A stretch of 64,000 bases of DNA, from NCBI GenBank assembly GCA_033977485.1, contig CM066990.1:13396001-13460000 (forward strand), in the 5' to 3' direction. Source of the DNA: Hydrangea macrophylla. Its lineage: Eukaryota > Streptophyta > Magnoliopsida > Cornales > Hydrangeaceae. A program made the translations under genes and the position numbers. The notes beneath the pieces were generated by a model. It worked only from the letters and a program-made list of their open reading frames with translations, searched no databases and was not told where the DNA came from. Of this stretch, positions 1 through 8,452 are shown piece by piece (position 1 is the first letter of the stretch; every line of letters starts with the position of its first letter).

Positions 1-2
1 GA

Positions 3-1090
3 ATGGATTGGCTTACTAAGTATGGCGCTAACCTGGATTGTGTTAGTCGGACCATTGTCTTTTCCACGCCTGGTTGCCCGCAGATCAGATTTCAGTGCCA
101 ACCGTTGAGCGACATGTTTATCACGAGCTGCCTAGCCCCGATTAAGACTTCAAGCACGGAGCTTACTATCAAGCAGATCCCCGTTATTCAAGACTTTGAA
201 GATGTGTTCCGAAGTATCTCAGGACTTCCATCGAAGAGAGAGATAGACTTCTGCATTGAGTTAGCACCCGAAACGTTGCCGATTTCCAAGACCCCGTATC
301 GGATGGCGCCAACAGAAATGTTAGAATTGAAGAAGCAAGTTCAGGAACTTGAAGACTTAGGTTTTTTTCGCCCCAGTACATCGCCTTGGGGAGCACCAGT
401 TCTATTTGTGAAGAAGAAAGACGGAGAGCTACGACTCTGTATTGACTACAGGGAGCTGAATAAAGTCACGATCAAGAATAGATACCCACTTCCCCGGATA
501 GACGACCTGTTCGATCAACTGCAAGGATCAAGGATATTCTCGAAAATTGATTTGCGTTCAGGGTACCATCAATTGCTAGTTCGACAGAAAGACATACCAA
601 AAACTGCCTTCAGGATGAGATATGGACACTACGAGTTTTTAGTGATGTCTTTTGGATTGACTAATGCCCCGGCAGTATTCATGGACCTAATGAATAGAGT
701 ATTCAGACCCTATCTGGATCAATTCATTATAGTATTCATCGACGACATTCTAATTTATTCAAGGACGGAAGAGGAACATAAGAAGCATCTACAAATTGCT
801 CTACAGACTCTTAGAGACAATAGTCTGTATGCGAAATTCAGCAAATGTGAATTCTGGCTTCAGGAAGTTAAATTCTTGGGACATGTGATATCACAGGATG
901 GGATTTCCGTAGACTCATCTAAGATCGATGCAGTCTTGAGCTGGAACAGGCCAACCAACGCGACCGAAGTTAGGAGTTTCCTTGGATTGGCTGGGTATTA
1001 CCGGAGATTTGTGGAAGGATTCTCTAGAATCGCAGGACCGTTGACAAGCCTGACTAGGAAGGAAACAAAGTACGAATGGACCGATAACCC
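3..1090 (+). pseudogene. pol: Tekay-type Ty3/gypsy pol: protease tail and reverse transcriptase
   Basis: The window opens inside a retrotransposon polyprotein. The first residues ([13 protein letters not shown]) match the end of the gypsy aspartic protease. Reverse transcriptase follows: [11 protein letters not shown] carries the first catalytic Asp, the conserved [12 protein letters not shown] block follows, and the active-site FIDD lies at residues 245-248, then LGHVIS and the connection domain. The enzyme would copy element RNA into DNA in cytoplasmic particles. Near 1085-1090 a short deletion removes part of the RT-RNase H linker and shifts frame: this frame runs out at 1125-1127, while RNase H resumes one frame over at 1091. 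The chromodomain further on places it in the chromovirus Tekay group. The true 5' end lies outside the window. Confidence 0.93.
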
Positions 1091-1507
1091 GTGCTTGCGA
1101 TACCTAAGAGTGGTGAACAATTCATAATCTATAGTGATGCATCACACCAAGGACTTGGTTGTGTGCTAATGCAAGAGGGGAATGTCATCGCATATGGATC
1201 AAGACAATTGAAGCCGCATGAGAAGAACTATCCGACGCACGACTTGGAACTAGCTGCAATCGTGTTCGCCCTGAAAATTTGGAGACACTATTTGTATGGA
1301 GAAAAGTTTGACTTGTTCTCAGATCACAAGAGTTTAAGGTACCTGTTCTCTCAGAAGGAGTTGAACATGCGACAACGGAGATGGATGGAACTACTCAAGG
1401 ACTACGACTTCTCTTTGCAATACCACCCGGGTAAAGCAAATGTTGTAGCCGACGCTCTGAGCCGGAGGCCACACCTTTTGGTTGCTTCGATTTTGATTAG
1501 AGAATAG
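1091..1507 (+). pseudogene. pol: Tekay-type pol: RNase H domain
   Basis: RNase H of the same polyprotein, which degrades the RNA strand of the RNA-DNA hybrid. It starts at the deletion junction with [11 protein letters not shown]. The four acidic active-site positions are visible in [32 protein letters not shown] and [10 protein letters not shown]. An in-frame TAG at 1505-1507 separates it from the integrase part; the frame continues unbroken after the TAG, so this is a point nonsense mutation and not a frameshift. The element therefore carries at least two disabling lesions within 450 bp (deletion plus stop) although all catalytic residues survive, which suggests fairly recent death. Confidence 0.92.
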
Positions 1508-3025
1508 CGAGCAATGGAGACGTTAGCCGAATTCGACCTTCGACCAGTGGAATCAGGAAAAGGACAACACCTTGGATGTCTTATCGTGCAACCGACTCTC
1601 ATCAGCCGCATCTTGGAAGCTCAACAGTCGAACGAGGATTTCAAGTTATGGTTTGCCAAGATGTCCGCAAAGGAACCAGAGATATGGAGTATTAGTACGG
1701 ACGGAGCACTGAGATGCAAAGGTAGACTCTGTGTGCCAAATGACGATGGTCTCAGGAAGAACATTCTGGATGAAGCACACAAGTCAAGGATGACTATCCA
1801 CCCAGGAGGAAACAAGATGTATAAGGATTTGAAGAGAAACTTCTGGTGGGAAGGAATGAAGCGAGAAGTGGCCGAGTATGTATCGCAATGTCTTATTTGC
1901 AAACAAGTGAAGGCAGAGCATCAGAAACCACCTGGACTCCTACAACCACTACCAATTCCCCAATGGAAATGGGAGCACATCACCATGGATTTTGTGGTTG
2001 GATTACCGAAGTCTCAGCAAAACCACGACGCTATTTGGGTAATAGTGGATCGACTCACCAAGTCAGCACATTTTATCGCCTACAGCATGACGTACCGTGT
2101 TGAAAGATTGAGCCGGATGTATCTAGAGCAAGTAGTGCGACTGCACGGTGTACCTGTCTCAATAGTTTCAGATCGAGATTCACGCTTCACCGCAGAATTC
2201 TGGAAAAGCCTTCAGACAGCAATGGGAACTTCATTGAATTTGTGTTCAGCCTTTCATCCACAGACAGACGGTCAGACCGAACGAGTCAATCAAGTGATGG
2301 AGGATATGTTGCGAGCCTGTGTCGTTGAATTCGAGAATTCATGGGAGACGCATCTACCTTTGATCGAGTTTGCCTACAACAACAGCTACCACACGAGCAT
2401 AGGGATGGCGCCGTTTGAAGCTTTATATGGAAGACCTTGCCGATCGCCGCTATGTTGGGCCGAAGTCGGAGATACTCAACTACTTGGGCCTGAGATGATT
2501 CGAGAAACCAGCGAGAAGATCCAGATTGTACGAGAAAAGATGAAGACAGTGCAATCCAGACACAAGAGCTATGCCGACAAACGACGGAAAGATCTAGAGT
2601 TTGCAATTGGAGATCATGTGCTACTCAACGTCTCGCCAGTTCGAGGTATCGTCAGATTCGGACAGAAAAGAGGCAAGTTGTCGCTGCGATTCATTGGACC
2701 GTTTGAGATCCTAGAACGTGTTGGGAAGGTTGCATATCGACTTGCATTGCCGCCAAAGATGTCAGGAGTGCACAACGTTTTCCACATCAGCATGTTGAGG
2801 AAATGTGCCCACAACCCAATGCACAAGATCAGTTTTGAAGATATCGAGGTGAACGAGAACGCGACCTACAACGAAGGGCCGGTGCGTATTCTAGACCGAG
2901 GAGTGAAGAAGCTCAGAAACAAGGATATTCCGTTAGTGAAGGTTCAGTGGAAGCACCACGACGAAGGAGAAGCTTCATGGGAGCTGGAGTCAGAAATGCG
3001 AGAGAAGTTTCCATTTTTGTTTTAA
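1508..3025 (+). pseudogene. pol: Tekay-type pol: integrase with C-terminal chromodomain
   Basis: Integrase in the same frame as RNase H. The zinc-binding HHCC is seen as EAHKS, IHPGG and CLICK. The DDE triad is in TMDFVVGLP, IVSDRDSRF and QTDGQTERVNQVMEDM. The GPY/F region follows (GKLSLRFIGPFEILERVGKV) and then a chromodomain-like tail from about residue 455, ending EASWELESEMREKFPFLF. In chromoviruses this tail directs insertion toward marked chromatin. From 1514 the frame is open for 503 codons to TAA at 3023-3025. The stop is followed by a short spacer and the polypurine tract before LTR A. It cannot be made as a fusion with RNase H because of the upstream TAG. Confidence 0.93.
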
Positions 3026-3063
3026 CCCTGTTTGTTTCGGATTTCGAGGACGAAATCTTTAAT

Positions 3064-3076
3064 GAGTGGTGGATGA
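3064..3076 (+). other. Polypurine tract before LTR A
   Basis: Purine-rich GAGTGGTGGATGA lies directly against the LTR start TGTAATACCC at 3077. It is the expected primer for plus-strand DNA synthesis. The same GTGGTGGA core precedes LTR B, LTR D and LTR E. Confidence 0.8.
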
Positions 3077-3178
3077 TGTAATACCCTGTATTTTTGTAAT
3101 ATATTATGTGAATAAGACCCTGTATGCTTCTTTTAATACTTGTTTGAGCTTGGCCTTACCTTGGTATAATTTGGATAC

Positions 3179-3291
3179 CAATCGATTGACAAGTTTTCCA
3201 ATCGATTGCCTTATTTTGGATACCAATCGATTGAACCTTTATACCAATCGATTGCTTTTGTCAATCGATTGACACTTATGCCAATCGATTG
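3179..3291. promoter_or_regulatory. Upstream CAATCGATTG palindrome array, LTR A
   Basis: Six perfect copies of the 10-bp palindrome CAATCGATTG start at 3179, 3199, 3224, 3245, 3262 and 3282, with centre spacings of 17-25 bp. The last lies about 60 bp upstream of the TATA box. Position and symmetry suggest binding sites for a dimeric protein, which is inference. The spacers differ in sequence. Confidence 0.75.
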
Positions 3292-3333
3292 GAGGCAGCT
3301 GGGCAGATTCTTTTGCTCTGGCTGGGGAGAGGC

Positions 3334-3360
3334 CACGTGAACACTTTCCCTCTATATATA
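3334..3360 (+). promoter_or_regulatory. G-box and TATA box of LTR A
   Basis: CACGTG at 3334-3339 and TATATATA at 3353-3360 sit between the upstream palindrome array and the purine-rich transcribed leader. This is the likely core promoter, with transcription starting about 30 bp downstream. Confidence 0.75.
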
Positions 3361-3370
3361 CCAGCCCATT

Positions 3371-3600
3371 TTGGGCGGATTTCTGTTTACAGAAATCAGA
3401 GAGAGTGAGAGGGAGAGTCTTGTGTGTGTATTTTATATATATACACTCATATATATACACACATATATACATATATTTATACACTCACACACACACAGAG
3501 ATGGATTGAGAGAAGAAGAAGGTCAGCAAGATAGAGAGAAAGGTAGAAGAAGAAGAAGAAGACAGAGAAGCAAGATAGAGAGAGAGGAAGACCACCATTG
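3371..3600 (+). repeat. Low-complexity LTR leader (GA, TA/CA and GAA runs)
   Basis: Short GA-rich, TA/CA-rich and GAA-rich stretches follow the TATA box of LTR A. The open frames through this stretch are composition artefacts. LTR E has an expanded pure GA run at the equivalent place. Confidence 0.7.
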
Positions 3601-3782
3601 GAGCTTCCAAAGCTCAAACACACACAACCAAACACACACCCTAATCCTAAGGTGAGTTTTAAACTCACTTGGTAGCCTTACATTGATGTTAGGACTTGTT
3701 TTAAATAAAGAAGAGATGCAGAAACCATGTATTCCCGTTTATTTGTTGCTGGACAGTCTTCTCTGTGAAGAAGACGAAGTAT

Positions 3783-3993
3783 CAATCGATTGGTACTCTT
3801 ACCAATCGATTGACATCTTTCAGGTCCCAATCGATTGACATTTTGTGCAATCGATTGGCATAGATTGTGATCCAATCGATTGAACATTTTATCAATCGAT
3901 TGACACTACTTCTATGCCAATCGATTGAATCTTTTTCCAATCGATTGATGCTACTTTTATACCAATCGATTGAACCTCTATACCAATCGATTG
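3783..3993. promoter_or_regulatory. Downstream CAATCGATTG array with alternating spacing, LTR A
   Basis: Ten perfect CAATCGATTG palindromes start at 3783, 3803, 3828, 3848, 3873, 3893, 3918, 3938, 3963 and 3984. Spacers are 10, 15, 10, 15, 10, 15, 10, 15 and 11 bp, a dimeric 45-bp period. Spacer sequence varies while the palindrome does not. The array lies about 420 bp downstream of the TATA box. Confidence 0.85.
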
Positions 3994-4310
3994 GAAGCTT
4001 CAGAATACTGTTTTTCTTATAATAACTGTTTAGTTGTTTATTTACTGTTCAGTATTTCCTAGCATGCTTTATTATTGTAATACAGACATGATAACGAGTT
4101 AATGCAGCGTAGGGTCGTAGTAACAACAAGACTAACGGATAATGTTTATAATGTTAGATAACAGAATAGTCGTGAATCCTTTGGAGTTAACGTTCATTTC
4201 ATTCAGAGTAGTCGGGCCACATTGGGATTGTCATGTATCGGTGATAGAGTTGAACTTAAGTAGGTTTGCTAAGATTCGGGAAATTTGCGTGGGCAGGCTT
4301 TGGTCGATTA

Positions 4311-4621
4311 TATGTTCTTAAAAGCGGTAGACAGACGAAGGTGTCTATGACTTGCGGTGAACCGGACCACTTGCCCTAAGATAACCAGATGATCTAATCA
4401 TATGTTCTTAAAAGCGGTAGACAGACGAAGGTGTCTATGACATGCGGTGGACCATGATCACTGGTAGACGTCGCTAAGTCGTGGCATAGAATGATATACT
4501 ATTGCTTAAAGCGTTATATCCCTGACATGCGGTGGACTGTGCATATGTTCTTAAAAGCGGGGGATGGACTAACGTGGTATCCATGACATGCGGTGAATTG
4601 TGCATATGTTCTTAAAAGCGG
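4311..4621 (+). repeat. Dispersed TATGTTCTTAAAAGCGG module, LTR A
   Basis: TATGTTCTTAAAAGCGG recurs at about 4311, 4401, 4544 and 4604, most copies followed by a TGACATGCGGTG-like stretch. Degenerate copies (TGTCCTTAAAAGC) occur in LTR fragment C at 47004-47300. This is a diverged internal repeat of the LTR of unknown role. Confidence 0.7.
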
Positions 4622-4861
4622 TGGATGAGCAATGGTGTGTTATAGAGTTGAACTACTGTCGAGTCTGTTCCCCTATCAGGACGTGTTATCGGTCTTAAAA
4701 TGAGTAAGACGTTAGTAATCGGATCATTGGTTTGATTAAAGGAGTTACCCATACTGAATTCTAATTTGGTTACTATTTATAACTTGTGATAATATCAATA
4801 GTCGATACCCTGTTAGTATTTAACTCACTCGGCTTTCATTAAGCTGACGGCGTTTATGCCG

Positions 4862-4882
4862 CTGGACATTTCTACGTTCCAG
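4862..4882 (+). other. Conserved stem-loop, LTR A copy
   Basis: CTGGAC (4862-4867) can pair with GTTCCAG (4876-4882) with one bulged base. Equivalent stems are CTGGAC/GTCCAG in fragment C, CTAGAC/GTCTAG in LTR B, CTGGAC/GTCTAG (one G-U pair) in LTR D and CTAGAC/GTCTAG in the antisense fragment at 8804-8823. It lies directly before the short acidic ORF. Confidence 0.6.
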
Positions 4883-4884
4883 CG

Positions 4885-5025
4885 CACCCTGGTTATGACT
4901 ATACAGGTGAAGGGCCTGCAGGAGAAGACTACTATGCCGGTGACGGAGTCCCTGTGGAGGATTTCCCCGACGGAGGTCAGACCGAAGAAGACTACTACGC
5001 CGAGGACTATCTCTACGCCAACTGA
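4885..5025 (+). CDS. Short acidic Tyr-rich ORF in LTR A
   Basis: Forty-six codons open from just after the stem-loop to TGA at 5023-5025, rich in Asp, Glu, Tyr and Gly, with EDYYAGDG and a C-terminus EDYYAEDYLYAN. Related frames in LTR B and D end EDYYEEGYGFAS, and fragment C has REDYDANDY. In every copy the frame begins two bases after an AG at the stem 3' arm. This copy has no in-frame ATG; the upstream ATG at 4856 is in another frame (itself open for 58 codons). It could be a spliced second exon, a relic, or a structured noncoding segment that happens to stay open. No family is recognised. Confidence 0.4.
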   Translation, partial: HPGYDYTGEGPAGEDYYAGDGVPVEDFPDGGQTEEDYYAEDYLYAN

Positions 5026-5345
5026 AGACTAGACTAGAATTATAGCTAATTGTCTTTACCGTTTTAGAACCCCTTTTTGTAGTCAGGCATATGTTGCCTT
5101 GACATTTGTACTTCCGCTGTCTTATATTTGATTCGAGACTCTGATGTGTAATAGTTAGTAACTTCTGTTGACTTTATGTTACGTTGTGATCAGAACCTAG
5201 ACATCATTCTTGTTACACTATTACTCTTGTTGCTTAGTACTGCGTGGTGTGGACAATCATGTGACTTCACCCGTCGCTGCCTTTGGACCCAAAAAGGAAA
5301 TTTATTTTTCTCTATTTTTGCCGTTCCGGGGCGTGACAGGATTTT

Positions 5346-5358
5346 TGGTATCAGAGCC
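5346..5358 (+). other. tRNA-iMet primer binding site after LTR A
   Basis: TGGTATCAGAGCC, complementary to the 3' end of plant initiator tRNA-Met, begins 8 bp after the LTR end. It marks the start of a second element internal region to the right of LTR A. Confidence 0.9.
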
Positions 5359-5477
5359 TAGGTTTTGTACCTTTTTCGCTCACAGATTGTCCCACACCAT
5401 CTGGTCCTAGAACCTTGAGATTCTATAGATGAGTATTAAGATTAGTTCTGACTTAAGGTAGTCCCTTTTCAGGTAGC

Positions 5478-5535
5478 ATGGCACCGCCGCTGTTCGTTCC
5501 AGACGAGTTTGGAGGACACTATGTGTATGAGAGGA
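5478..5535 (+). pseudogene. Truncated start of Tekay leader ORF
   Basis: An ATG at 5478 opens MAPPLFVPDEFGGHYVYERS, about 120 bp after the primer site. It matches the start of the leader ORF after LTR B (EPIFVLDNFRGHYILDG at 51522), so this is the 5' end of the extra ORF that precedes gag in this family. Homology is lost near 5535, where another sequence begins. The internal region is therefore cut off after about 200 bp. Confidence 0.65.
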
Positions 5536-6550
5536 GTATTGCATCTTCTTCTTCACTTGAGAATATAAGGGAGGAAAGATAAAAAAAGATTTACATCTTC
5601 TTCTTCACTTGAGAACTGATTGGAGGGAGAGAGAATAACAAAGGGTTTTCACCGGACTTTCGACGCCGATTGAAGTGCCGTTTGACGTTTAATTTCAAAA
5701 CGAAACACATATTCGGACTCGTGGAGTGTAAGAAAACTATATGGAACCTTTAAAGGTTCGTGCTGCGGAAAATAGAAATTTAACGAATTTTCCCATGTTA
5801 AATTCTATGATGTATATAAAATACACAAACTATCCATAGGGGGTTAAGGGAATAGTTACCCTTGTAGCGTGCTTAACAAAACTTTTAGATCCTTGTTCGA
5901 TTCGACTCCTTTTGTTACTCTCGTACAAGGATCACTTGAATCGTCCAAGTGTCCGATCTCTAAGTTTATCCACACGAGTAATTCACGAACTAGAAGAAGA
6001 CTTTTTATTATCTTCAACAATTTGAAGAACATGGAAGACAATAATCAATATGGCCATACGATTTTGGGGATTTTTGTGTTAATGTGCTAGCAACTCACAA
6101 ATATTCTGACCTCTTAATATATAATAAAACTAAAAGCACTTTCCTAATTTGATTAAACAATATTTGATTAAGAGACTTTCTTAAACCAAATATATACTTA
6201 TACAATTTATTATACTACATCCAAATTAACAACTTAATATAAATTAGGCCCCCATTGCTTCTTCTAACTACACATTACTCTTTTATGTATGACCCCTTAG
6301 GTTCATACTAAGCTAGTAGTAGGGACTAATACTTTAAGTATTACAATTAGAATACTTTCTAATTAATATTGAATTAGAACACCTTCTAATTCTTCCTTAT
6401 TGGAAAATAATAAAATAAATATATTATTATTTTTTGGGCATCTACTAGTCATGAGTGACACCTAGCAGCATATCACACACCCCAGTTAGTCTGAAAAATA
6501 ATGAATCTTTTTGTTAACAGTTTCCACGCAATTCAATCTTTCTATCACAT
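5536..6550. repeat. Unclassified retroelement-like sequence, left of LINE
   Basis: No coding frame is supported. It contains two copies of ACATCTTCTTCTTCACTTGA (about 5540 and 5593) and AT-rich DNA after 6100. Text such as TTTCCGCAGCAC on the minus strand near 5767 recalls copia-type LTR ends, but I cannot fix edges or lineage. It resumes after the LINE at 8144, so both parts were one stretch before that insertion. Confidence 0.35.
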
Positions 6551-6562
6551 AACATCGCAATT
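6551..6562. repeat. Target site duplication of LINE, left
   Basis: AACATCGCAATT, repeated exactly at 8132-8143 after the LINE A-rich tail. Twelve bp suits target-primed reverse transcription. Confidence 0.88.
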
Positions 6563-6563
6563 T

Positions 6564-7802
6564 TTATCTTATGCAGGTAGGGCTCAGCTTATACAGTCCG
6601 TACTCTCTGGGATTCAACAATATTGGTCTGGGATGTTTATGCTCCCAAAGTGTGTTCTTAAACAGGTGGATCAAGCATTAATGAGATTCTTTTGGTCCGG
6701 TACTACCGAGAAGGGGCACGGTGCCAAAATAGCCTGGGTTAAAGTGTGTAAGCCTAAGGACGAGGGTGGCTTGGGGTTTAAAGATGTTTTCCTCACCAAT
6801 ACTATTTTGAATTTAAAACACATTGGTAACCTTCTTGACCCTGGAAATAAATCCACTTCGAAAGAATGGGTACATTTGTACATGGTAAAATCTAAAAGCT
6901 TTTGGGATGTTAAACCTCCTGGCCAATGCTCTTGGTATTGGAGAAAATTGTTAAAGCTTAGGGGAGTAGTTAGGCCTTTACTAAAACATAAAATAGGTAA
7001 TGGGCTACATACTTCCCTTTGGTTCGACAATTGGCTTCCAAGTGGCCCTTTGTTTGAAAAGTATACTAATCGGATTGCATACGATGCTGCTATTGATACC
7101 TATGCAAAAGTAGCATCTATTATAAGGAACCACGATTGGATCTAGCCTGGATCTAACTCTATTGGATTAAATGAAGTTCGAGACCTCTTATCTGGTTTGT
7201 ATAAACCTTCTGATTTATCTGATAGTATCTTATGGACCACCTCCCCAAATGGAAATTACAAGTTTTCTCATATTTGGGATCATGTTAGAGTTGTTTCTCC
7301 TAAGGTCCTTTGGGACAAACTTGTTTGGTTCTCAGGGTGCACCCCTAGGCAGAATTTTATCTTATGGTTTGCTGTTCAAAATAAACTTGCAACCCACGAT
7401 AGAATCTACACTTTTACTCCTGGTCCACTTGCTTGCGTGTTATGCCATAGTCATATGAAATCTCACAACCATTTATTTTTTCAATGTTCTTATGCCTCTT
7501 TTGTTTGGCAGAATTTGATGAATAGGTGTGGGCTTACATGGAACAGGACCAATTGGGATACCACTGTTAGATGGATGACACAACAATGGAAGGGGAAGAA
7601 AATCCATCAAGCTATTCCAAAAATATGTCTTGGGGTCACTGTCTATGGCTTGTGGAGGGAAAGGAACAATAGAACGTTCAGTGGCACATATACTCCCAAA
7701 GACCAACTACTGCAATACTTTATCTCCCAAGTAAATCTCCAGATTAGGTCCAAGTGGAAACATCATCCCCAGCTTGATTTCTTTGCTTCACCCTGGACAT
7801 AG
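6564..7802 (+). pseudogene. LINE ORF2 C-terminal part (RT thumb and zf-RVT)
   Basis: The frame begins at FLSYAGRAQLIQSVL, the typical plant LINE motif after the RT palm, then reads RFFWSG, KIAWVKVCKPKDEGGLG and LWFDNWLPSGPL. The zf-RVT region follows with CTPRQNFILW, CVLC, HNHLFFQC and VYGLWRERNNRTF. ORF2 supplies endonuclease and reverse transcriptase for target-primed insertion; here endonuclease and the catalytic palm are absent. One in-frame TAG at 7143-7145 interrupts an otherwise intact frame that ends at the stop at 7800-7802. Residues upstream of FLSYAGR come from the target sequence and are not LINE protein. Confidence 0.92.
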
Positions 7803-7941
7803 CCTCTCTTTTTTTTGGAATTGTTTCCATTTGTCACTATTATTGTTTGATGTGCTCTTATGTTTCTGAGTGTTGATTGTATTATATAATTTAGTGGCCC
7901 CTCCTGCCACTAGTCCTCTTATTGAGCTTACTGGTTATCCT

Positions 7942-8071
7942 GGGGTATGCCCCTTGTACTTTTGTATTTTATGTTTTAAGGTGGCTATGATGTAGTCCAT
8001 CTTTCTTTGTGAGTGGATTTTCCACCGGTCCTCTAGCTGTGCTCTTAATGTCTTATCCTGGGGTTTGCCCC
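7942..8071 (+). other. Duplicated hairpin in LINE 3' UTR
   Basis: GGGGTATGCCCC (7942-7953) and GGGGTTTGCCCC (8060-8071) each have four-base GC arms and sit in a repeated context, ATCCTGGGG and CCCCTTGTAC. They may be structures recognised by the LINE reverse transcriptase, which is inference. Confidence 0.5.
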
Positions 8072-8131
8072 TTGTACCTGTGTACAGTCTTTTTTGGAAT
8101 ATATTTACCCTTTTTTCCGAAAAAAAATAAA

Positions 8132-8143
8132 AACATCGCAATT
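8132..8143. repeat. Target site duplication of LINE, right
   Basis: Second exact copy of AACATCGCAATT, immediately after the LINE A-rich tail. Confidence 0.88.
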
Positions 8144-8452
8144 AAATCTTTTTGACATATTTATCAAACCTTGATTTGATTTTGTGTTCTCAATCTAATT
8201 AATATTACTTCGTCTGGTGAATTTAGAAAAATCAATTTTAATTATCACCCTGCCTTGGCCAAGGAACTTAACTTGAGTTATATCTTAGAAGATCATATAG
8301 GACATTCTCTCTTTTACTTTAGAGTGACAGATTCCTTGTTGTACATTCACATGTCTCTATGTGCAACTCATCACACCCAACAATACATGAATGTACCTCT
8401 GGTGAAAACATAAACACCATGCACAGTTAAAGAGTGACAACCATTGTCACGC
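8144..8452. repeat. Unclassified sequence, right of LINE
   Basis: Continuation of the stretch interrupted by the LINE. No coding frame is supported and no clear motif was recognised. Confidence 0.3.

Larger units (their letters stand above)
3652..4882 (+). other. Possible intron inside LTR A
   Basis: CTAAG|GTGAGT at 3651/3652 is a strong plant 5' splice-site match. A candidate acceptor AG lies at 4881-4882, at the 3' arm of a conserved stem-loop and just before a short ORF. LTR B (TTTG|GTGAGT at 48654) and LTR D (same motif at 55755) have equivalent donors and AG sites. The second palindrome array and the TTCTTAAAAGCGG module would lie in this intron. No transcript evidence is available here. 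Confidence 0.4.
3077..5338 (+). mobile_element. LTR A (Tekay-type Ty3/gypsy long terminal repeat)
   Basis: A 2262-bp LTR running from TGTAATACCC (after the polypurine tract) to GGGGCGTGACA (before a tRNA-iMet primer site). It has pol on its left, as a 3' LTR should, and a primer site on its right, as a 5' LTR should, so it is the shared LTR of a head-to-tail pair. Inside, in order: palindrome array, G-box and TATA box, purine-rich leader, GT donor-like site, second palindrome array, a repeated TTCTTAAAAGCGG module, a stem-loop with a short acidic ORF, and the U5 tail. LTR E (59867) is a relative with the same order. Confidence 0.92.
6563..8131 (+). mobile_element. 5'-truncated L1-type LINE
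   Basis: The insertion is bounded by a 12-bp target duplication. It starts inside the reverse transcriptase coding region and ends in an A-rich tail (8120-8133), the usual shape of incomplete target-primed reverse transcription. Its 3' UTR (7803-8119) holds two copies of a short hairpin, GGGGTATGCCCC and GGGGTTTGCCCC. Confidence 0.9.

Noticed and set aside
3783..3993. Regularly spaced short repeats resembling a CRISPR array
   Set aside because: The repeat is a 10-bp palindrome with 10-15-bp spacers inside a plant LTR; no cas genes and wrong dimensions.
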